Shown: positions 44,863-54,500 of the stretch, in pieces
How the letters are laid out: the number at the start of each line of letters is the position of its first letter
Position numbering within the stretch: position 1 is the first letter of the stretch
From: Comamonas suwonensis
GTDB lineage: Bacteria; Pseudomonadota; Gammaproteobacteria; Burkholderiales; Burkholderiaceae_C
Assembly: GCF_012844455.2 (NCBI RefSeq)
Contig: NZ_JABBCQ020000010.1
Span: 1-64,000, forward strand
Reading direction: 5' to 3'
DNA: 64,000 nucleotides
Translations under genes and position numbers: made by a program
Notes under the pieces: model-generated
Told to the model about the DNA's origin: nothing
Databases searched by the model: none
What the model saw: the letters and a program-made list of their open reading frames with translations, nothing else

Positions 44863-45384
44863 TCAGTCGGCGGTCAATGAGCGCTCGATCTGCACTTGCC
44901 GGCTGAGCAGCACTACTTCGTCGTCTCGCCTTGCAAGATCGCCTCGGAGTCTTGCAACCACTTCGACGCCCTCGACAATGTGGCGGTCGTAGGCTTCAAG
45001 TCGATCTGCAAGATCGCTGCCGGCAGCGGCGTTGGCTTGGGCTTGCGCGCGATAGGTTGCGGCCCGTCGCTCGGCATCGAGCCGCAGGCGCTCAGCGCGA
45101 TCGAGATCAGCGCGCAGCTGAGCATCGCGGCCAGGTTGTTTTTGCGTGAATTCATCGCTTGCTTTCTGGGTGTCGGCGGCATGCTGCCGCTCTCGGTTTC
45201 CAGTTTCTTTTTCGGATTTGAGGCCTGTCTGAGCCTGGTCTTTGGCCGCATTGGCGACGGCCAGCTGCAGCACCTGATGAGCGCGCTGCTCAGAATGCAG
45301 GCGCAGGGTCTGCCAGGCCAGCAGCCCCACCAGCACGTAACACAGCCAGCGCAGGCCGTTGGCCTTGAGGTAGTTGCGCATCAC
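44863..45384 (-). CDS. Rz-like inner-membrane spanin
   Basis: 173 residues. One N-terminal membrane anchor (LRWLCYVLVGLLAWQTLRL) is followed by a long charged coiled coil (about 35-165). Topology and position after the endolysin match Rz-type i-spanins, which fuse inner and outer membranes in the last step of lysis. A smaller lipoprotein gene is nested in another frame, the usual Rz/Rz1 arrangement. It overlaps the holin-lysozyme gene by 4 bp. Confidence 0.88.
   Translation of the reverse strand: MMRNYLKANGLRWLCYVLVGLLAWQTLRLHSEQRAHQVLQLAVANAAKDQAQTGLKSEKETGNRERQHAADTQKASDEFTQKQPGRDAQLRADLDRAERLRLDAERRAATYRAQAQANAAAGSDLADRLEAYDRHIVEGVEVVARLRGDLARRDDEVVLLSRQVQIERSLTAD
44913..45155 (-). CDS. 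Rz1-like outer-membrane spanin lipoprotein, nested in Rz
   Basis: 80 residues from the ATG at 45155, entirely inside the Rz gene in another frame. Signal MNSRKNNLAAMLSCALISIA then lipobox LSAC (Cys24), followed by a Pro-rich segment (GPQPIARKPKPTPLPAA). These are the defining traits of Rz1-type o-spanins, which pair with Rz through the periplasm. Confidence 0.85.
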   Translation of the reverse strand: MNSRKNNLAAMLSCALISIALSACGSMPSDGPQPIARKPKPTPLPAAILQIDLKPTTATLSRASKWLQDSEAILQGETTK

Positions 45385-46361
45385 ACCCCCAGCATCTCGA
45401 CGTATTTGGCTCGCCGCGACTGCAACGGGACCGTGTTGCGAACATGACCACGGTTCACGTCATAGGCGCTTTGACCGTAGCCCTGCCATTTCTCGCGGCT
45501 CTTGACGCTGTGCATCTCCACATGACCAAACCATTTATTGGGGTTGCAGCCAGGTGTCATGCCGCAGAGCTTGCGGTCTTGCTGCAAATGCGCCCAGCCG
45601 CCGTTGTAGGCAGCGCCGCACATCGCCACGCGGGTGAGATCATCAAGGCCAGGGGTCAACCTGGTCAGGTTTGCATCACAGTTGCGCAGCTTGACGATCG
45701 CAGCACGCACATTAAGGTCCGCGCGCTGGTAAACCGTCTCCCAACTCAATTCTTCCAGCGCCTTCGGGGCCAAGAGCTTCACCTCGGCCAGCGCATCAAA
45801 GCGCAGTGCGCCGGCAGCCGTCCAGGCCCGCGTGAACTGGGTCAGACCACCGCCCTCCTCGCGCGAGGTCTTGAGCTGGGCCGTGGTGCTCCAGCACATG
45901 CGATGCGACAGGCTCGGGCAGCTCTCCTGCTCGATCAGCGCCCCCAAGTAGCTGCGCCGGGGCATGTCGGCCCAGTGCTGCTCGATCTCGCTGACCACCA
46001 TCGGGGCCAGCGCACGGGCGCGCTGGATGCCGGCAGGCTCCGCCGCATTGGCAAACTGCGTCATGCTGGCCCACACGATCGCAATCACCATGGCAGAGCG
46101 CAGCAGGCACAGCGCCAGGAAGGAAAGCCCAGCACCAATCGGATGCTCCAGCGACTTCTGCCAGGCCTCACGCCCGTTGGCGTAGTCCGCCATGGCCTTG
46201 CTGGCCGAGAGCGCGATCGACACGGCAACCGCCGTCCAGGACAACCACAGAAGCCGCACCACCGGCTCACGCCAGCCATTCGGTCCCATGGCATTGAGCA
46301 CAATCACCACCACGGGCAGCACCAGGACTGCCCACCAACGCCAACGCTTGATCGGGTTCAT
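45381..46361 (-). CDS. Holin-like/lytic transglycosylase-like fusion
   Basis: 326 residues. The N-terminal 110 residues contain three predicted membrane helices (about 8-26, 34-54, 80-105) like a small holin. The remainder resembles a lysozyme-like transglycosylase with GALIEQESC as probable catalytic-Glu helix and GGGLTQFTRAW, AMCGAAYNGG further on. Combining membrane-hole and muralytic parts in one chain would be unusual; alternatively it is a membrane-anchored (SAR-like) endolysin. It precedes Rz/Rz1 with a 4-bp overlap. Confidence 0.75.
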   Translation of the reverse strand: MNPIKRWRWWAVLVLPVVVIVLNAMGPNGWREPVVRLLWLSWTAVAVSIALSASKAMADYANGREAWQKSLEHPIGAGLSFLALCLLRSAMVIAIVWASMTQFANAAEPAGIQRARALAPMVVSEIEQHWADMPRRSYLGALIEQESCPSLSHRMCWSTTAQLKTSREEGGGLTQFTRAWTAAGALRFDALAEVKLLAPKALEELSWETVYQRADLNVRAAIVKLRNCDANLTRLTPGLDDLTRVAMCGAAYNGGWAHLQQDRKLCGMTPGCNPNKWFGHVEMHSVKSREKWQGYGQSAYDVNRGHVRNTVPLQSRRAKYVEMLGV

Positions 46362-46384
46362 AACCCCTCCTCTCTTCTACGGAC

Positions 46385-46420
46385 ACAAAAAAGCCTGCCG
46401 GTGTTGCCACGGGCAGGCAC
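46385..46420 (-). terminator. Hairpin between tail-tip genes and lysis genes
   Basis: On the minus strand GCCTGCC/GGCAGGC (46393-46399 with 46412-46418) followed by TTTTTTG. It separates the 77-codon gene from the lysis cassette, so lysis genes may have their own promoter or depend on antitermination. Confidence 0.82.
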
Positions 46421-46443
46421 TTAAAAACTCGAAAACGATGCGG

Positions 46444-46677
46444 CTAGATCTCAGCCCTCACATAGGTGAGATTGGGTGCGCGCTCCACGATCTCCGCGTC
46501 GCGTACAAACACCGCCTGGTCGACAGGGGCTGCGATAGGGTTGCTGACCATCACCCGCACACCACCGGGGTACTCGATCTGGGCCTGGTTGCCGACCAGG
46601 GCCTTGACCGTGGCAAACAGCTTGGGAGACTGCCGCTGCAGGGCCTGCAGGCGCAGATACAGATTGATGGGAGTCAT
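46444..46677 (-). CDS. Small phage protein, unknown function
   Basis: 77 residues from the ATG at 46677, which overlaps the stop of the upstream tail-tip gene by 4 bp (ATGA). Sequence MTPINLYLRLQALQRQSPKL, then a beta-rich tail (GGVRVMVSNPIAAPVDQAVFVRDAEIV). It resembles short proteins found at the end of phage tail modules, but no function is assignable. Confidence 0.7.
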   Translation of the reverse strand: MTPINLYLRLQALQRQSPKLFATVKALVGNQAQIEYPGGVRVMVSNPIAAPVDQAVFVRDAEIVERAPNLTYVRAEI

Positions 46678-48560
46678 TGAAAGCGGTCCACGGTCAGGGT
46701 TTGGGTGAATTCGGGCATGTTTTCGTCCAGGGATAGATGGCGCACCAGGCCGCGCCATGTCTCGCCAGGCTCCTGCACTTCAATCAAGTAACCAGGCAGG
46801 ATCAAGCCCGGAGCCGTGCCGCCCGTGATCAGGGGCACGCTGACTTCCTGCCGCCAGCGCAATGCAGAGTCGGCCAGCGGCACGATGCCGCGCTGGCGCA
46901 CGGCGATCACGTCGGTCATCAGCGGATCTGTGATCTGGGCAGCCAGCAGATCGCCAGCGGTGCCGGCGCGCACAATCTGGCCCACCACGCCGCCCGCAGC
47001 GGAGCCAGACACATAGACGGCATTGCGCAGCTCCTGCTCCAGATCCGTCAGCGTGTCCTGCACGATGATCTGCCCTGGCATGACCACATCCGGCACCACC
47101 GTGGCCCAGCTCCAGGGCAGTGCTTTGTACTCAGGCACCAGCTGCAGCACCGGCTCGGTGCGATGACTGCGAACCACGGCACCGGCTGCCTCGGCAATGC
47201 GCTTGATGACCGACAGTGGCGTGCCCGTGTGCGACCAGGCAGCAGCCGGCACTTGCCAGTCTTCAGCGGCCCAATCAAGCGTAATGCCTGTGTTCTGCAG
47301 CGCCTCGCTGGCAATCTGCTGCACAGACATCTGGCTGCTGATGCTCCAGGCCTTGGAGCGCCAGAAGCTCTCACCGATCAGGGACGTAACGCTCTGGCCG
47401 GATACGGAGGCCTGCCAGCCGTCAAAGCTGCGCGAGCGCACAGGCCGCTTGACCGCGAACACCCAATCGATACCGTTGATGGTGAGCCGGATCTGCTTGG
47501 GCACCCCACCCTGCGGAGCCAGAAGTTCTACCAGGTCAACAGGGCCAGAGGCAGACAGCGTCCAGCCGAAGCCATCATCACCGCTCTCGATACGCACACC
47601 CGTCAGCGGCACCGGAGCGCCGGAGGGCAGCAGTACTGCATTGGATTGATAGACAAGCATGTAGACCTTCAATAGGGGAATGACAAACTGCGAACCCGGC
47701 TCCGGCGTGGACTGGCAGCAGTAAAAAACAAGGTCTGCCGAAGCAGACCAGGACTTACAGAACACCAGCTTGATCGGGCCGCCCACCAGCTGCTCATAAC
47801 AGCCTGGGTTTTCCGGCTCGGGCGGTTGGGTCTGCGACTTGCCCGCCGGCGGCCTCATGGCCTGCTGATAGCGCCCCTCAAATCCCCGATACAGCGGCAC
47901 CGATGGGCCTGCACTCGTGGTGAGCTGGTACTGCAGGCCCATCGCATCCTGTGCCGTTGCCTCCAGCATGCGGCGACGATCGCGCAGGCTTTCCTGAAAC
48001 CGCACTGCCCAACCGGCCCGGACGGGCGCGGCATCCTGGGCCGAAGCCTGTAGAGCCAAGCGCACGCCTTGAGCCTCTTGCCAGCGGGCCTGGGTTGCTG
48101 CACCAGGCAGAGGCCGCGCCTGCTGAAACCTTCCCTGCATGGCCATCCCTTGCCGCTGGCCGTCCTGCCAGGCAACACCGAACTGCTCTTGCAAGGGCTT
48201 GGCGTCCTGCGCGGTCGACATCCAGCCTGCAGGCATTGCATCGGTTTCCTGCCAGCCCGTCGTCCAGCCCTGCACCACAGGCTGCGCCTGCTGTGCTGGA
48301 GCGGCGACCTCGGCCACCACAGGCCGGGGCGTGTCGGTGTTGTAGTGCACGACCGCACTGCAGCGCACACCCGGCATACGGCCAGTTACGACCAGATCCT
48401 TGCGTACATGCACCAAAGACCGGACCCGCAGACCCGGCATGCGCGCGGCAACGACCAAGGCCGCATTGGGCACCTGCCCGCCGCCATCATCGCCAAACAC
48501 CAGCTCGACCGGGTTGCCGGTCTTGAAGGCGCGGTTAAAGATCAGGTCGACGGCGGCCAT
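46674..48560 (-). CDS. Tail-tip/hub protein with a 14-15-residue repeat
   Basis: 628 residues. Residues about 1-75 form a small beta domain. Residues about 103-205 are eight near-regular 14-15-residue repeats, each with [W/F/A]-Gln-[Glu/Asp/Gln] at the same phase, alternating aromatic and Ala versions. Residues about 290-628 resemble a gp27/late-control-D-like hub (IRLTINGIDWVF, SWSISSQMSVQQIASEAL, DLEQELRNAVYVSG). It probably sits at the tail tip under the tape measure. Hub assignment is by pattern; the repeat is seen directly. Confidence 0.7.
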   Translation of the reverse strand: MAAVDLIFNRAFKTGNPVELVFGDDGGGQVPNAALVVAARMPGLRVRSLVHVRKDLVVTGRMPGVRCSAVVHYNTDTPRPVVAEVAAPAQQAQPVVQGWTTGWQETDAMPAGWMSTAQDAKPLQEQFGVAWQDGQRQGMAMQGRFQQARPLPGAATQARWQEAQGVRLALQASAQDAAPVRAGWAVRFQESLRDRRRMLEATAQDAMGLQYQLTTSAGPSVPLYRGFEGRYQQAMRPPAGKSQTQPPEPENPGCYEQLVGGPIKLVFCKSWSASADLVFYCCQSTPEPGSQFVIPLLKVYMLVYQSNAVLLPSGAPVPLTGVRIESGDDGFGWTLSASGPVDLVELLAPQGGVPKQIRLTINGIDWVFAVKRPVRSRSFDGWQASVSGQSVTSLIGESFWRSKAWSISSQMSVQQIASEALQNTGITLDWAAEDWQVPAAAWSHTGTPLSVIKRIAEAAGAVVRSHRTEPVLQLVPEYKALPWSWATVVPDVVMPGQIIVQDTLTDLEQELRNAVYVSGSAAGGVVGQIVRAGTAGDLLAAQITDPLMTDVIAVRQRGIVPLADSALRWRQEVSVPLITGGTAPGLILPGYLIEVQEPGETWRGLVRHLSLDENMPEFTQTLTVDRFQ

Positions 48561-48955
48561 CAGTCGACCCTTGTCTCGCCCAGGATGGCCTTGCCACCCG
48601 CATAGAGCTGGGTGCCGTTGCTGCCCAGCAGCTTGAAGTGCCCAGCTCCTGCCTCGTCCGTAACCAGGCCGCGACCGATGAGCTGGCCGTCGCTGGTGCT
48701 CCAGATGCCCGAGGCGGCCTGACCGCTAACCAGAATCATGTCGCCGCCGCCATTGGCCTGGGTCAGCAGCAGGTGGCCCGGCTCGGTGATCTGCCCGCAG
48801 GGCTTTGTCAGGGTCAGTGTCACCAGCAGCTGCTCGGCGGCGTCATAGAGTGCAATGCGCGATGCGTCTGGGCCGGAGTCGGCAAAGGCCAGTGTGGCCT
48901 GCAGGCGGGCCAGAGCGTGGGCTGCGGAGATCTCGAATTCGGGCAGATTGCTCAT
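48560..48955 (-). CDS. Phage tail-module protein, unknown
   Basis: 131 residues, Ala/Leu/Gly-rich with regular beta-strand character (LLVTLTLTKPCGQI, GHLLLTQANGGGDMILVSG). It overlaps the upstream gene by 4 bp and the downstream hub gene by 1 bp. It resembles small accessory proteins next to tail-tip genes. No family recognised. Confidence 0.75.
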   Translation of the reverse strand: MSNLPEFEISAAHALARLQATLAFADSGPDASRIALYDAAEQLLVTLTLTKPCGQITEPGHLLLTQANGGGDMILVSGQAASGIWSTSDGQLIGRGLVTDEAGAGHFKLLGSNGTQLYAGGKAILGETRVD

Positions 48956-50361
48956 GGCATGACCTCTGCCATCTGGTTGTTGGCCACCGTGGAGAACTCC
49001 TGCAGCTCATGGTCCCAGGCGATCACATCCCACTCGTAGCGCGCGTTGATTTCCCGAAACTCATAGGAGCCATCGGCCTTGCTCCAGGTCTCGCGGGCCA
49101 AGTAGCCATCCACGCTGCGATGCAGGCGCACGCGGCGCGCTACGGCCACATTTGCGGACGTGGTTTTGCGTGACACCGTGCCGTAAATACGGCCACGCCC
49201 CCCGAACTCAGCATCCAGCAGATTGAGGGCGCGGTAGTTATGCACCTGCATCGAACCTCGCACCACCTCGCTCTGCAATGCCACCCGCGAGCGCGAGACA
49301 TGCGTGCCAATTCGCGGACGCCGTAAACGACCTCCACCTGTAAGCGGAATTTTTCTGAGCGGCTCAAATGCTTGGCTCACCCGTGCTGCACCGTTGGTAA
49401 TGCGCACATAGTCGATATCGCCAATAAAGTCATAAGCACCATTACGGCTTGCGACCTGGGCTCCGATAGACAACGCAGTCGTGTTGTCTGCAAGTACGCG
49501 ACTAAATGAAGCAATGATCGGAGCATCTTCATCCACAAACGCCACCAGCTCATTACCACGACGTTCAACCAATATGTCGTGATATTTCCCGTCCGCGAGG
49601 TTTCTCGAACCTAGGACGTAGTAGCCCTCGAAGTACCACTTGAGAAGCCCGTCAACAAGCGACAACTGCCAGGTCCCAGAGCTTTGGTATTTGTCAATCA
49701 AGACAATTTCGCCCAATTTACTGGTCTTAAAGCGCATCTCAATCGTCCAGTTTTTACCCGACAGATTCAGATCAGGGGTGCCAGCGGTTGTGAGATATGA
49801 ACCTGTTTCTGCGAATCGAAACGTGCGACCATCGACAGCGTCAGCACTCGCCACCTCAGACACTGCCCCCTGCGCAACCCAAGTGCGAACAGCTGACGGG
49901 CTACGCTCTCTAATGCCCGAGCCGTCCGACCACAGCAGTACCGGCACTATTTCTATGAACGGATCACCACGCTCCAGCAGCGGCCCAAGACCTTCAGTCG
50001 ACACATCGATTCCGTTGATATTCCAGGTCGGATCACCCGCACCGTATATCGTGACCCTGCATGGCGATGTAGCAGGCGCAAGCAGACCCAACTTGATTCC
50101 GCCAATCTGCACTGCATCAGCAAACAGATACTCGATGTAGAAACCCGGTGACAGCACATCTGCCCTTGCAAACGCACAGGTTTGAGCAAGGTCTTCATTC
50201 TGTAGATTTGCGAGTGCTCCGACCACGGGCGCGTGGCTGCAGGAAAAGCTGGCATTGAGGTCAATGCGGCCCAGAGTCTCATCAAACAACTGCAACGCGG
50301 CTAGGTGCAAGTCTCCAGTGCCTTCGATTTCAAAACCCTGCAATCGAATGCGGTAGCTCAT
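48952..50361 (-). CDS. Tail protein with a LamG/concanavalin-like domain
   Basis: 469 residues from the ATG at 50361 (GGAGGG upstream). Residues about 190-335 read as a LamG-type jelly roll: LSGKNWTIEMRFKTSK, GTWQLSLVDGLLKWYFEGYY, DGKYHDILVERRGNELVAFVD. Such domains in phage tail proteins bind carbohydrate or other surface ligands. The C-terminal region (about 380-469) has another beta domain ending DHELQEFSTVANNQMAEVMP. Likely a tail-tip or receptor-contact protein. Confidence 0.72.
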   Translation of the reverse strand: MSYRIRLQGFEIEGTGDLHLAALQLFDETLGRIDLNASFSCSHAPVVGALANLQNEDLAQTCAFARADVLSPGFYIEYLFADAVQIGGIKLGLLAPATSPCRVTIYGAGDPTWNINGIDVSTEGLGPLLERGDPFIEIVPVLLWSDGSGIRERSPSAVRTWVAQGAVSEVASADAVDGRTFRFAETGSYLTTAGTPDLNLSGKNWTIEMRFKTSKLGEIVLIDKYQSSGTWQLSLVDGLLKWYFEGYYVLGSRNLADGKYHDILVERRGNELVAFVDEDAPIIASFSRVLADNTTALSIGAQVASRNGAYDFIGDIDYVRITNGAARVSQAFEPLRKIPLTGGGRLRRPRIGTHVSRSRVALQSEVVRGSMQVHNYRALNLLDAEFGGRGRIYGTVSRKTTSANVAVARRVRLHRSVDGYLARETWSKADGSYEFREINARYEWDVIAWDHELQEFSTVANNQMAEVMP

Positions 50362-51545
50362 TCGACCCTCCATGGATCTGTTGCATCAAAAAATGCGAGG
50401 CCGTTATTCATGGAGGAAGGAGAGCCAATGCTGATCGACAACAGTTGCTTCCCCAAAAACTCACCCTGGCCATCTGTAAACCGTATGTCAAAACCGAGGG
50501 CTGCCGCTACACCGCTTTGTAGGCAGTGATATGCGCCTGGCATCACACCTCGGGGACCGCTAGACCAGCCAGCGTCCGAGATTGGAATTTCTGACAGATG
50601 CAAGCCGTTATTTGCGCGCGCTGGAAATGCGCCAAACGGACCTTGGTAACCCGAGATACCACCACTCAGCACATTGCGCGATGTTTGCTGCCCCGCGCCC
50701 AGACCTGTTGACGCACGCTGCAGCGATGAACCAGCAGAGCTGTCATCTTGAAAGATGCAACCTTGAATACTGTTCCAAGTGTCGACTGAAGCACCACTCA
50801 GAAAACCGCACCATGCATCCCCACTTCGATGACTCTTGATGTCGCCAAAGTACCGACTAACAAGACCATAACCACCACATGTAACCGCCGTAATACTCGA
50901 ATCGTTGTATGGTGTATTTACGAAATAGAAACCACGCGAATCCCCGATCAGCAGCCAGTTGCGCGGGGTTGACGCAGCTACCGGGGATTTCGTCCAGTAG
51001 TAGCCGCCGGCGACTGTCAGCGGCGATACAGCAAGTCCCGTGTCGATGTCTGTCATGGACTCGTACATCTGCACCCGCGCTGCAGTTGGATTGGAGTCAT
51101 CGACTCGGAAGAATGCCCTGGTTCCCGAAACATCTTTCGAGCGAAAGACTGCTTTTGTTGTCGTGCCGGGGAACGCTTCTTCAAAGCCCAGCGGGGCCAT
51201 CTTGAAGTTGATTGCGCCTGTAACCGACCCATCTGGCAGATCCGTTTTAAATTCCACCCAACCGCTCGCCACTGCAGTGATACGCTGCTCGCCGTTGAGC
51301 GCAGCGGGCGAAGCACCAGCAATAAGAATCACGGAGTGAAACTCTGCAGCGCTCTTGCCACTAGCAAAATTCAGTCGACAGACTCCATTACTGATCATGG
51401 CTGAATCCACAGCTTTCAGGCCCCACCCCGTGACCAAGAAAGCGCGCAGCACGCCAAGCAAAGCGCCTGCGGTAGCACTGATTGCAGGCGCGCCTGTCAT
51501 TCTGCTGTATGCGTGCTTGACGCTGGTATCGACTACAGATGCCAT
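50358..51545 (-). CDS. Phage structural protein, unknown
   Basis: 395 residues, Gly/Ser-rich, beta-structured throughout (ATPRNWLLIGDSRGFYFVN, GDAWCGFLSGASVDTWNSIQ). It overlaps the next gene by 4 bp. Gene position after the very large tail protein suggests a tail-tip or fibre-associated protein. No named domain is recognised. Confidence 0.75.
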   Translation of the reverse strand: MASVVDTSVKHAYSRMTGAPAISATAGALLGVLRAFLVTGWGLKAVDSAMISNGVCRLNFASGKSAAEFHSVILIAGASPAALNGEQRITAVASGWVEFKTDLPDGSVTGAINFKMAPLGFEEAFPGTTTKAVFRSKDVSGTRAFFRVDDSNPTAARVQMYESMTDIDTGLAVSPLTVAGGYYWTKSPVAASTPRNWLLIGDSRGFYFVNTPYNDSSITAVTCGGYGLVSRYFGDIKSHRSGDAWCGFLSGASVDTWNSIQGCIFQDDSSAGSSLQRASTGLGAGQQTSRNVLSGGISGYQGPFGAFPARANNGLHLSEIPISDAGWSSGPRGVMPGAYHCLQSGVAAALGFDIRFTDGQGEFLGKQLLSISIGSPSSMNNGLAFFDATDPWRVE

Positions 51546-51566
51546 ATCTCTCTCCAGATTTCAATA

Positions 51567-54500
51567 TCAGTTGGACTGCGGGCGGTTCACATCGCCGCGC
51601 GCAAGAATTGAGAAGTTGTGCTCGATGCCGCTTTCTGGACCTGGCTGGATCGTGCGCACAACCCAGAATGGGTACAGCGCGCCCACGGTGTTCATGCGCA
51701 GGATGTTTCCGATCGCCCAGCCGCTGCCCCAGCCAAGCGGATCGATCGTGAAATAAGGCTTGCCCGTGGCCGGGTTGAGCGGCGAGCAGACCGCATTGAT
51801 GTCGCCTGTAGCAATCACGCCCACATGCTCGCCAATCACCCTGAATTGGCTGGTCGAGGTGAACTCCAGCACCCAGCGCTCGGTACTGCCGCCTCCGTTG
51901 GTGATCTCAATGGGCGAGACGCCCTGGTCGTACTTAGCGGGCGGTTCTTGCCCCATAAGCGCGTCAGACCATGCGTTGTCGATCCAAGTCTTTTGCGCAA
52001 ATGCCAGGCTCACACGGGCTCGGCGGTCGCTGGCCTGCAGCGCGCTGGACACATAGCTGCCGTCCTTGGGGTAGTCGTGGGTCAAGGCCCGGTTGAAGGT
52101 GATCTCGCCCGAGATCTGCACATCTGTGGCCGTGGCCATGTCCTCAATGCGATCCTCAATCGTCACCGGCATGGTTATGGCGGACACGTCGGTAAAGGTG
52201 AGCAGCCCAGCCTCCAGGTCGACGGAGTAGCCGGTATTCAGGGTCTTACCGTTCGCATCCCTCACCACCACGCGGGACAGGCGCACACGGGCCAGATTGA
52301 TGATCTGGCCATTGCTCACCACCAGCTGGCTGCTTGTCTTGGTGTGACCCACAACGCACAGCGAGCCTGAGCGAAAGATCGGCACCTTGCCATCGCTGGG
52401 CAGGCGCACTGGGTCAATGCCAATGATGTCGGCATTCATGGGCAGATAGGCATAGGCCACCGCCGCATAGCGCAAAGCACTCGCAACCACCGGCTGGGGT
52501 TTAAAGATCTTGCCGTCGGGCTGGACATTGGCCGCGTCATACCAAGGCTCAGCTTCATTGCCCACCGCCACGACCAAGCTACCGAAGCCCAGACGCACCA
52601 GGCCAGTTTCGTAGTCCACCGTACCGACCACGCCGGGAGCCGTGATGGTGCCGTCAATGCCTGCGCTGACGTTCTGCGAGCCACCCGAAGCTCTGGGCAC
52701 CTGCACCGTAAGGGAACCAGGACGCAGAGGAGCTGCTGCCGTGCGAAACACATAGGCGCTGGAAATGGCATCGCCCAAAGTGGTGGTGCACCCCGCTCGA
52801 CGCAGCTGGTTGGCATTGCCAGGCGTCCACGAGGTCAGGCCCACGCGGCCCGTGGCGTAGTTGATGCTGCCGCGTGTCACAAACCCGGCTGACGTCAGCA
52901 CCCGCATCAGACCCCTGCCGTCATCACTCCATGGCTGACCGCTGGCGGGCATGAGCAGCACGGAGCCAGGAACCACTGGAGCCTGCACGCCCGTGACCAG
53001 GTCAAACTCAGGTGCAAACGTGACCTGCAGCGTGCGGCGTGTGGAGCTGCCCGTGGTGCGAAACCGGATCTTGACGTAGCCGCTCTCATCGTTGGGATAG
53101 ATCGAGGGAGCGCTCAGGTACTCGATGCCCTCATAGTTCAGGCGGTACTTGGCGACCTCGCCCGAGAAGCCGCCACCGCTGACCTGGCTGGACGAATAGA
53201 CCGGCTTCGGGATCTTGATGACCACATCGGGATTGAAGTCCACCGCGCCCGTCGCATAGGTCACAGTACCGACCTGTAAGCCATTGAGCATCAGCTTGCC
53301 AGCGCCGTCATCGCGAGCGATCTGGGTGGGGTCGACCAGCGTCACGCCCATTTCTCTCAGTTGCTCACGGGTATAAAGGCCCAGCACGGCCTGATCGGTC
53401 AGGGTGTTCCACTCCACCTCGACCGTATAGGGAACCAATGCCCCCTGGCCCGCCGAGACTGCCAGGCGGCCCTGGCCGTTGCGGGACGGGTGCTGCAGGT
53501 TGACCTCGACCGCAGGGGCCGTGTCGACAGTGACATCGAGCACCGTGCCCACGGCAGGCAGCAGCTTGGGCGCAAACAGCACTTCGGAGCGACCGACACG
53601 CACCTCTCCCGTAGCATCGCCTTGCAGCTGCCAGGCTGCGGTGGCTGTAGCCGTTCGCTGGGTCTGGCCGTCCATCCATGCGATGGAGAAGGCGCCCGGA
53701 TACAGCGCCTGGCCCGCAGGCAGAGCCAGCGCAATGGTCTGGCTGATCAGCAGGTCGGCGGCAGGCTGGACGGTTTCCTGCGTGGGCACGCCCCAGTGCT
53801 GGACGATGGAGCTGCCCACATCGGGCAAAGCACCCAGGGTGATGACAAAGCCACCGGTCTCAGCGCTATAGGTGCCAGCGCCATAGCTAGAGTCAGTGCC
53901 ACGAAGTGCGCCGTCGCCGGCATCCGAGAGCACATACCAGCGGCCCTGCGCCCGATAGCTGAAGCTCAGCGTGCCGCGAGCCGGCAGCGGCGTGATAAAC
54001 CCCGTATAGCTCTGGCTGCGGTTCTCCGCCGTGATGCGGATCTCGCTGGACTGCGGCATGCGCTGCATGTAAGCAGCCGGGCGGTAGCTGATGGTCTTGC
54101 TGCCGTCATAGTTGCCCGAGCTGGAAGTAATGACGCCGTTGGCGTAGTCGACCAGACCGATCTGCTGGGTGCCCGACATCAGAATGCCACCCTTGTCGGT
54201 CAAGGTCACTCCGCCCACCACGATGGAGAGAGACCCCGGCAGGCAGCCACCGGGCAGAGCCAGGCTGGTGGTGGTGTTCCAGGTCTGAGCGGTGCTAAAG
54301 GTCACGGCCTCAGCCGCAGAAATCGGAAAGCCTGCCGCTGCATAAGGAATGGTCGCGGGGATAGGCGTCTCACTCTGGGCCGAGGGCACGATCTGGGTCA
54401 TGATCGTCTTGGCGATGATGGTGAAATCGCCCAGGGCGGCAGCCTTCTTCAAAGGCGCGACGCCCACATAGCTGCCCGCATCTGCCACCACCGTGTCGCG

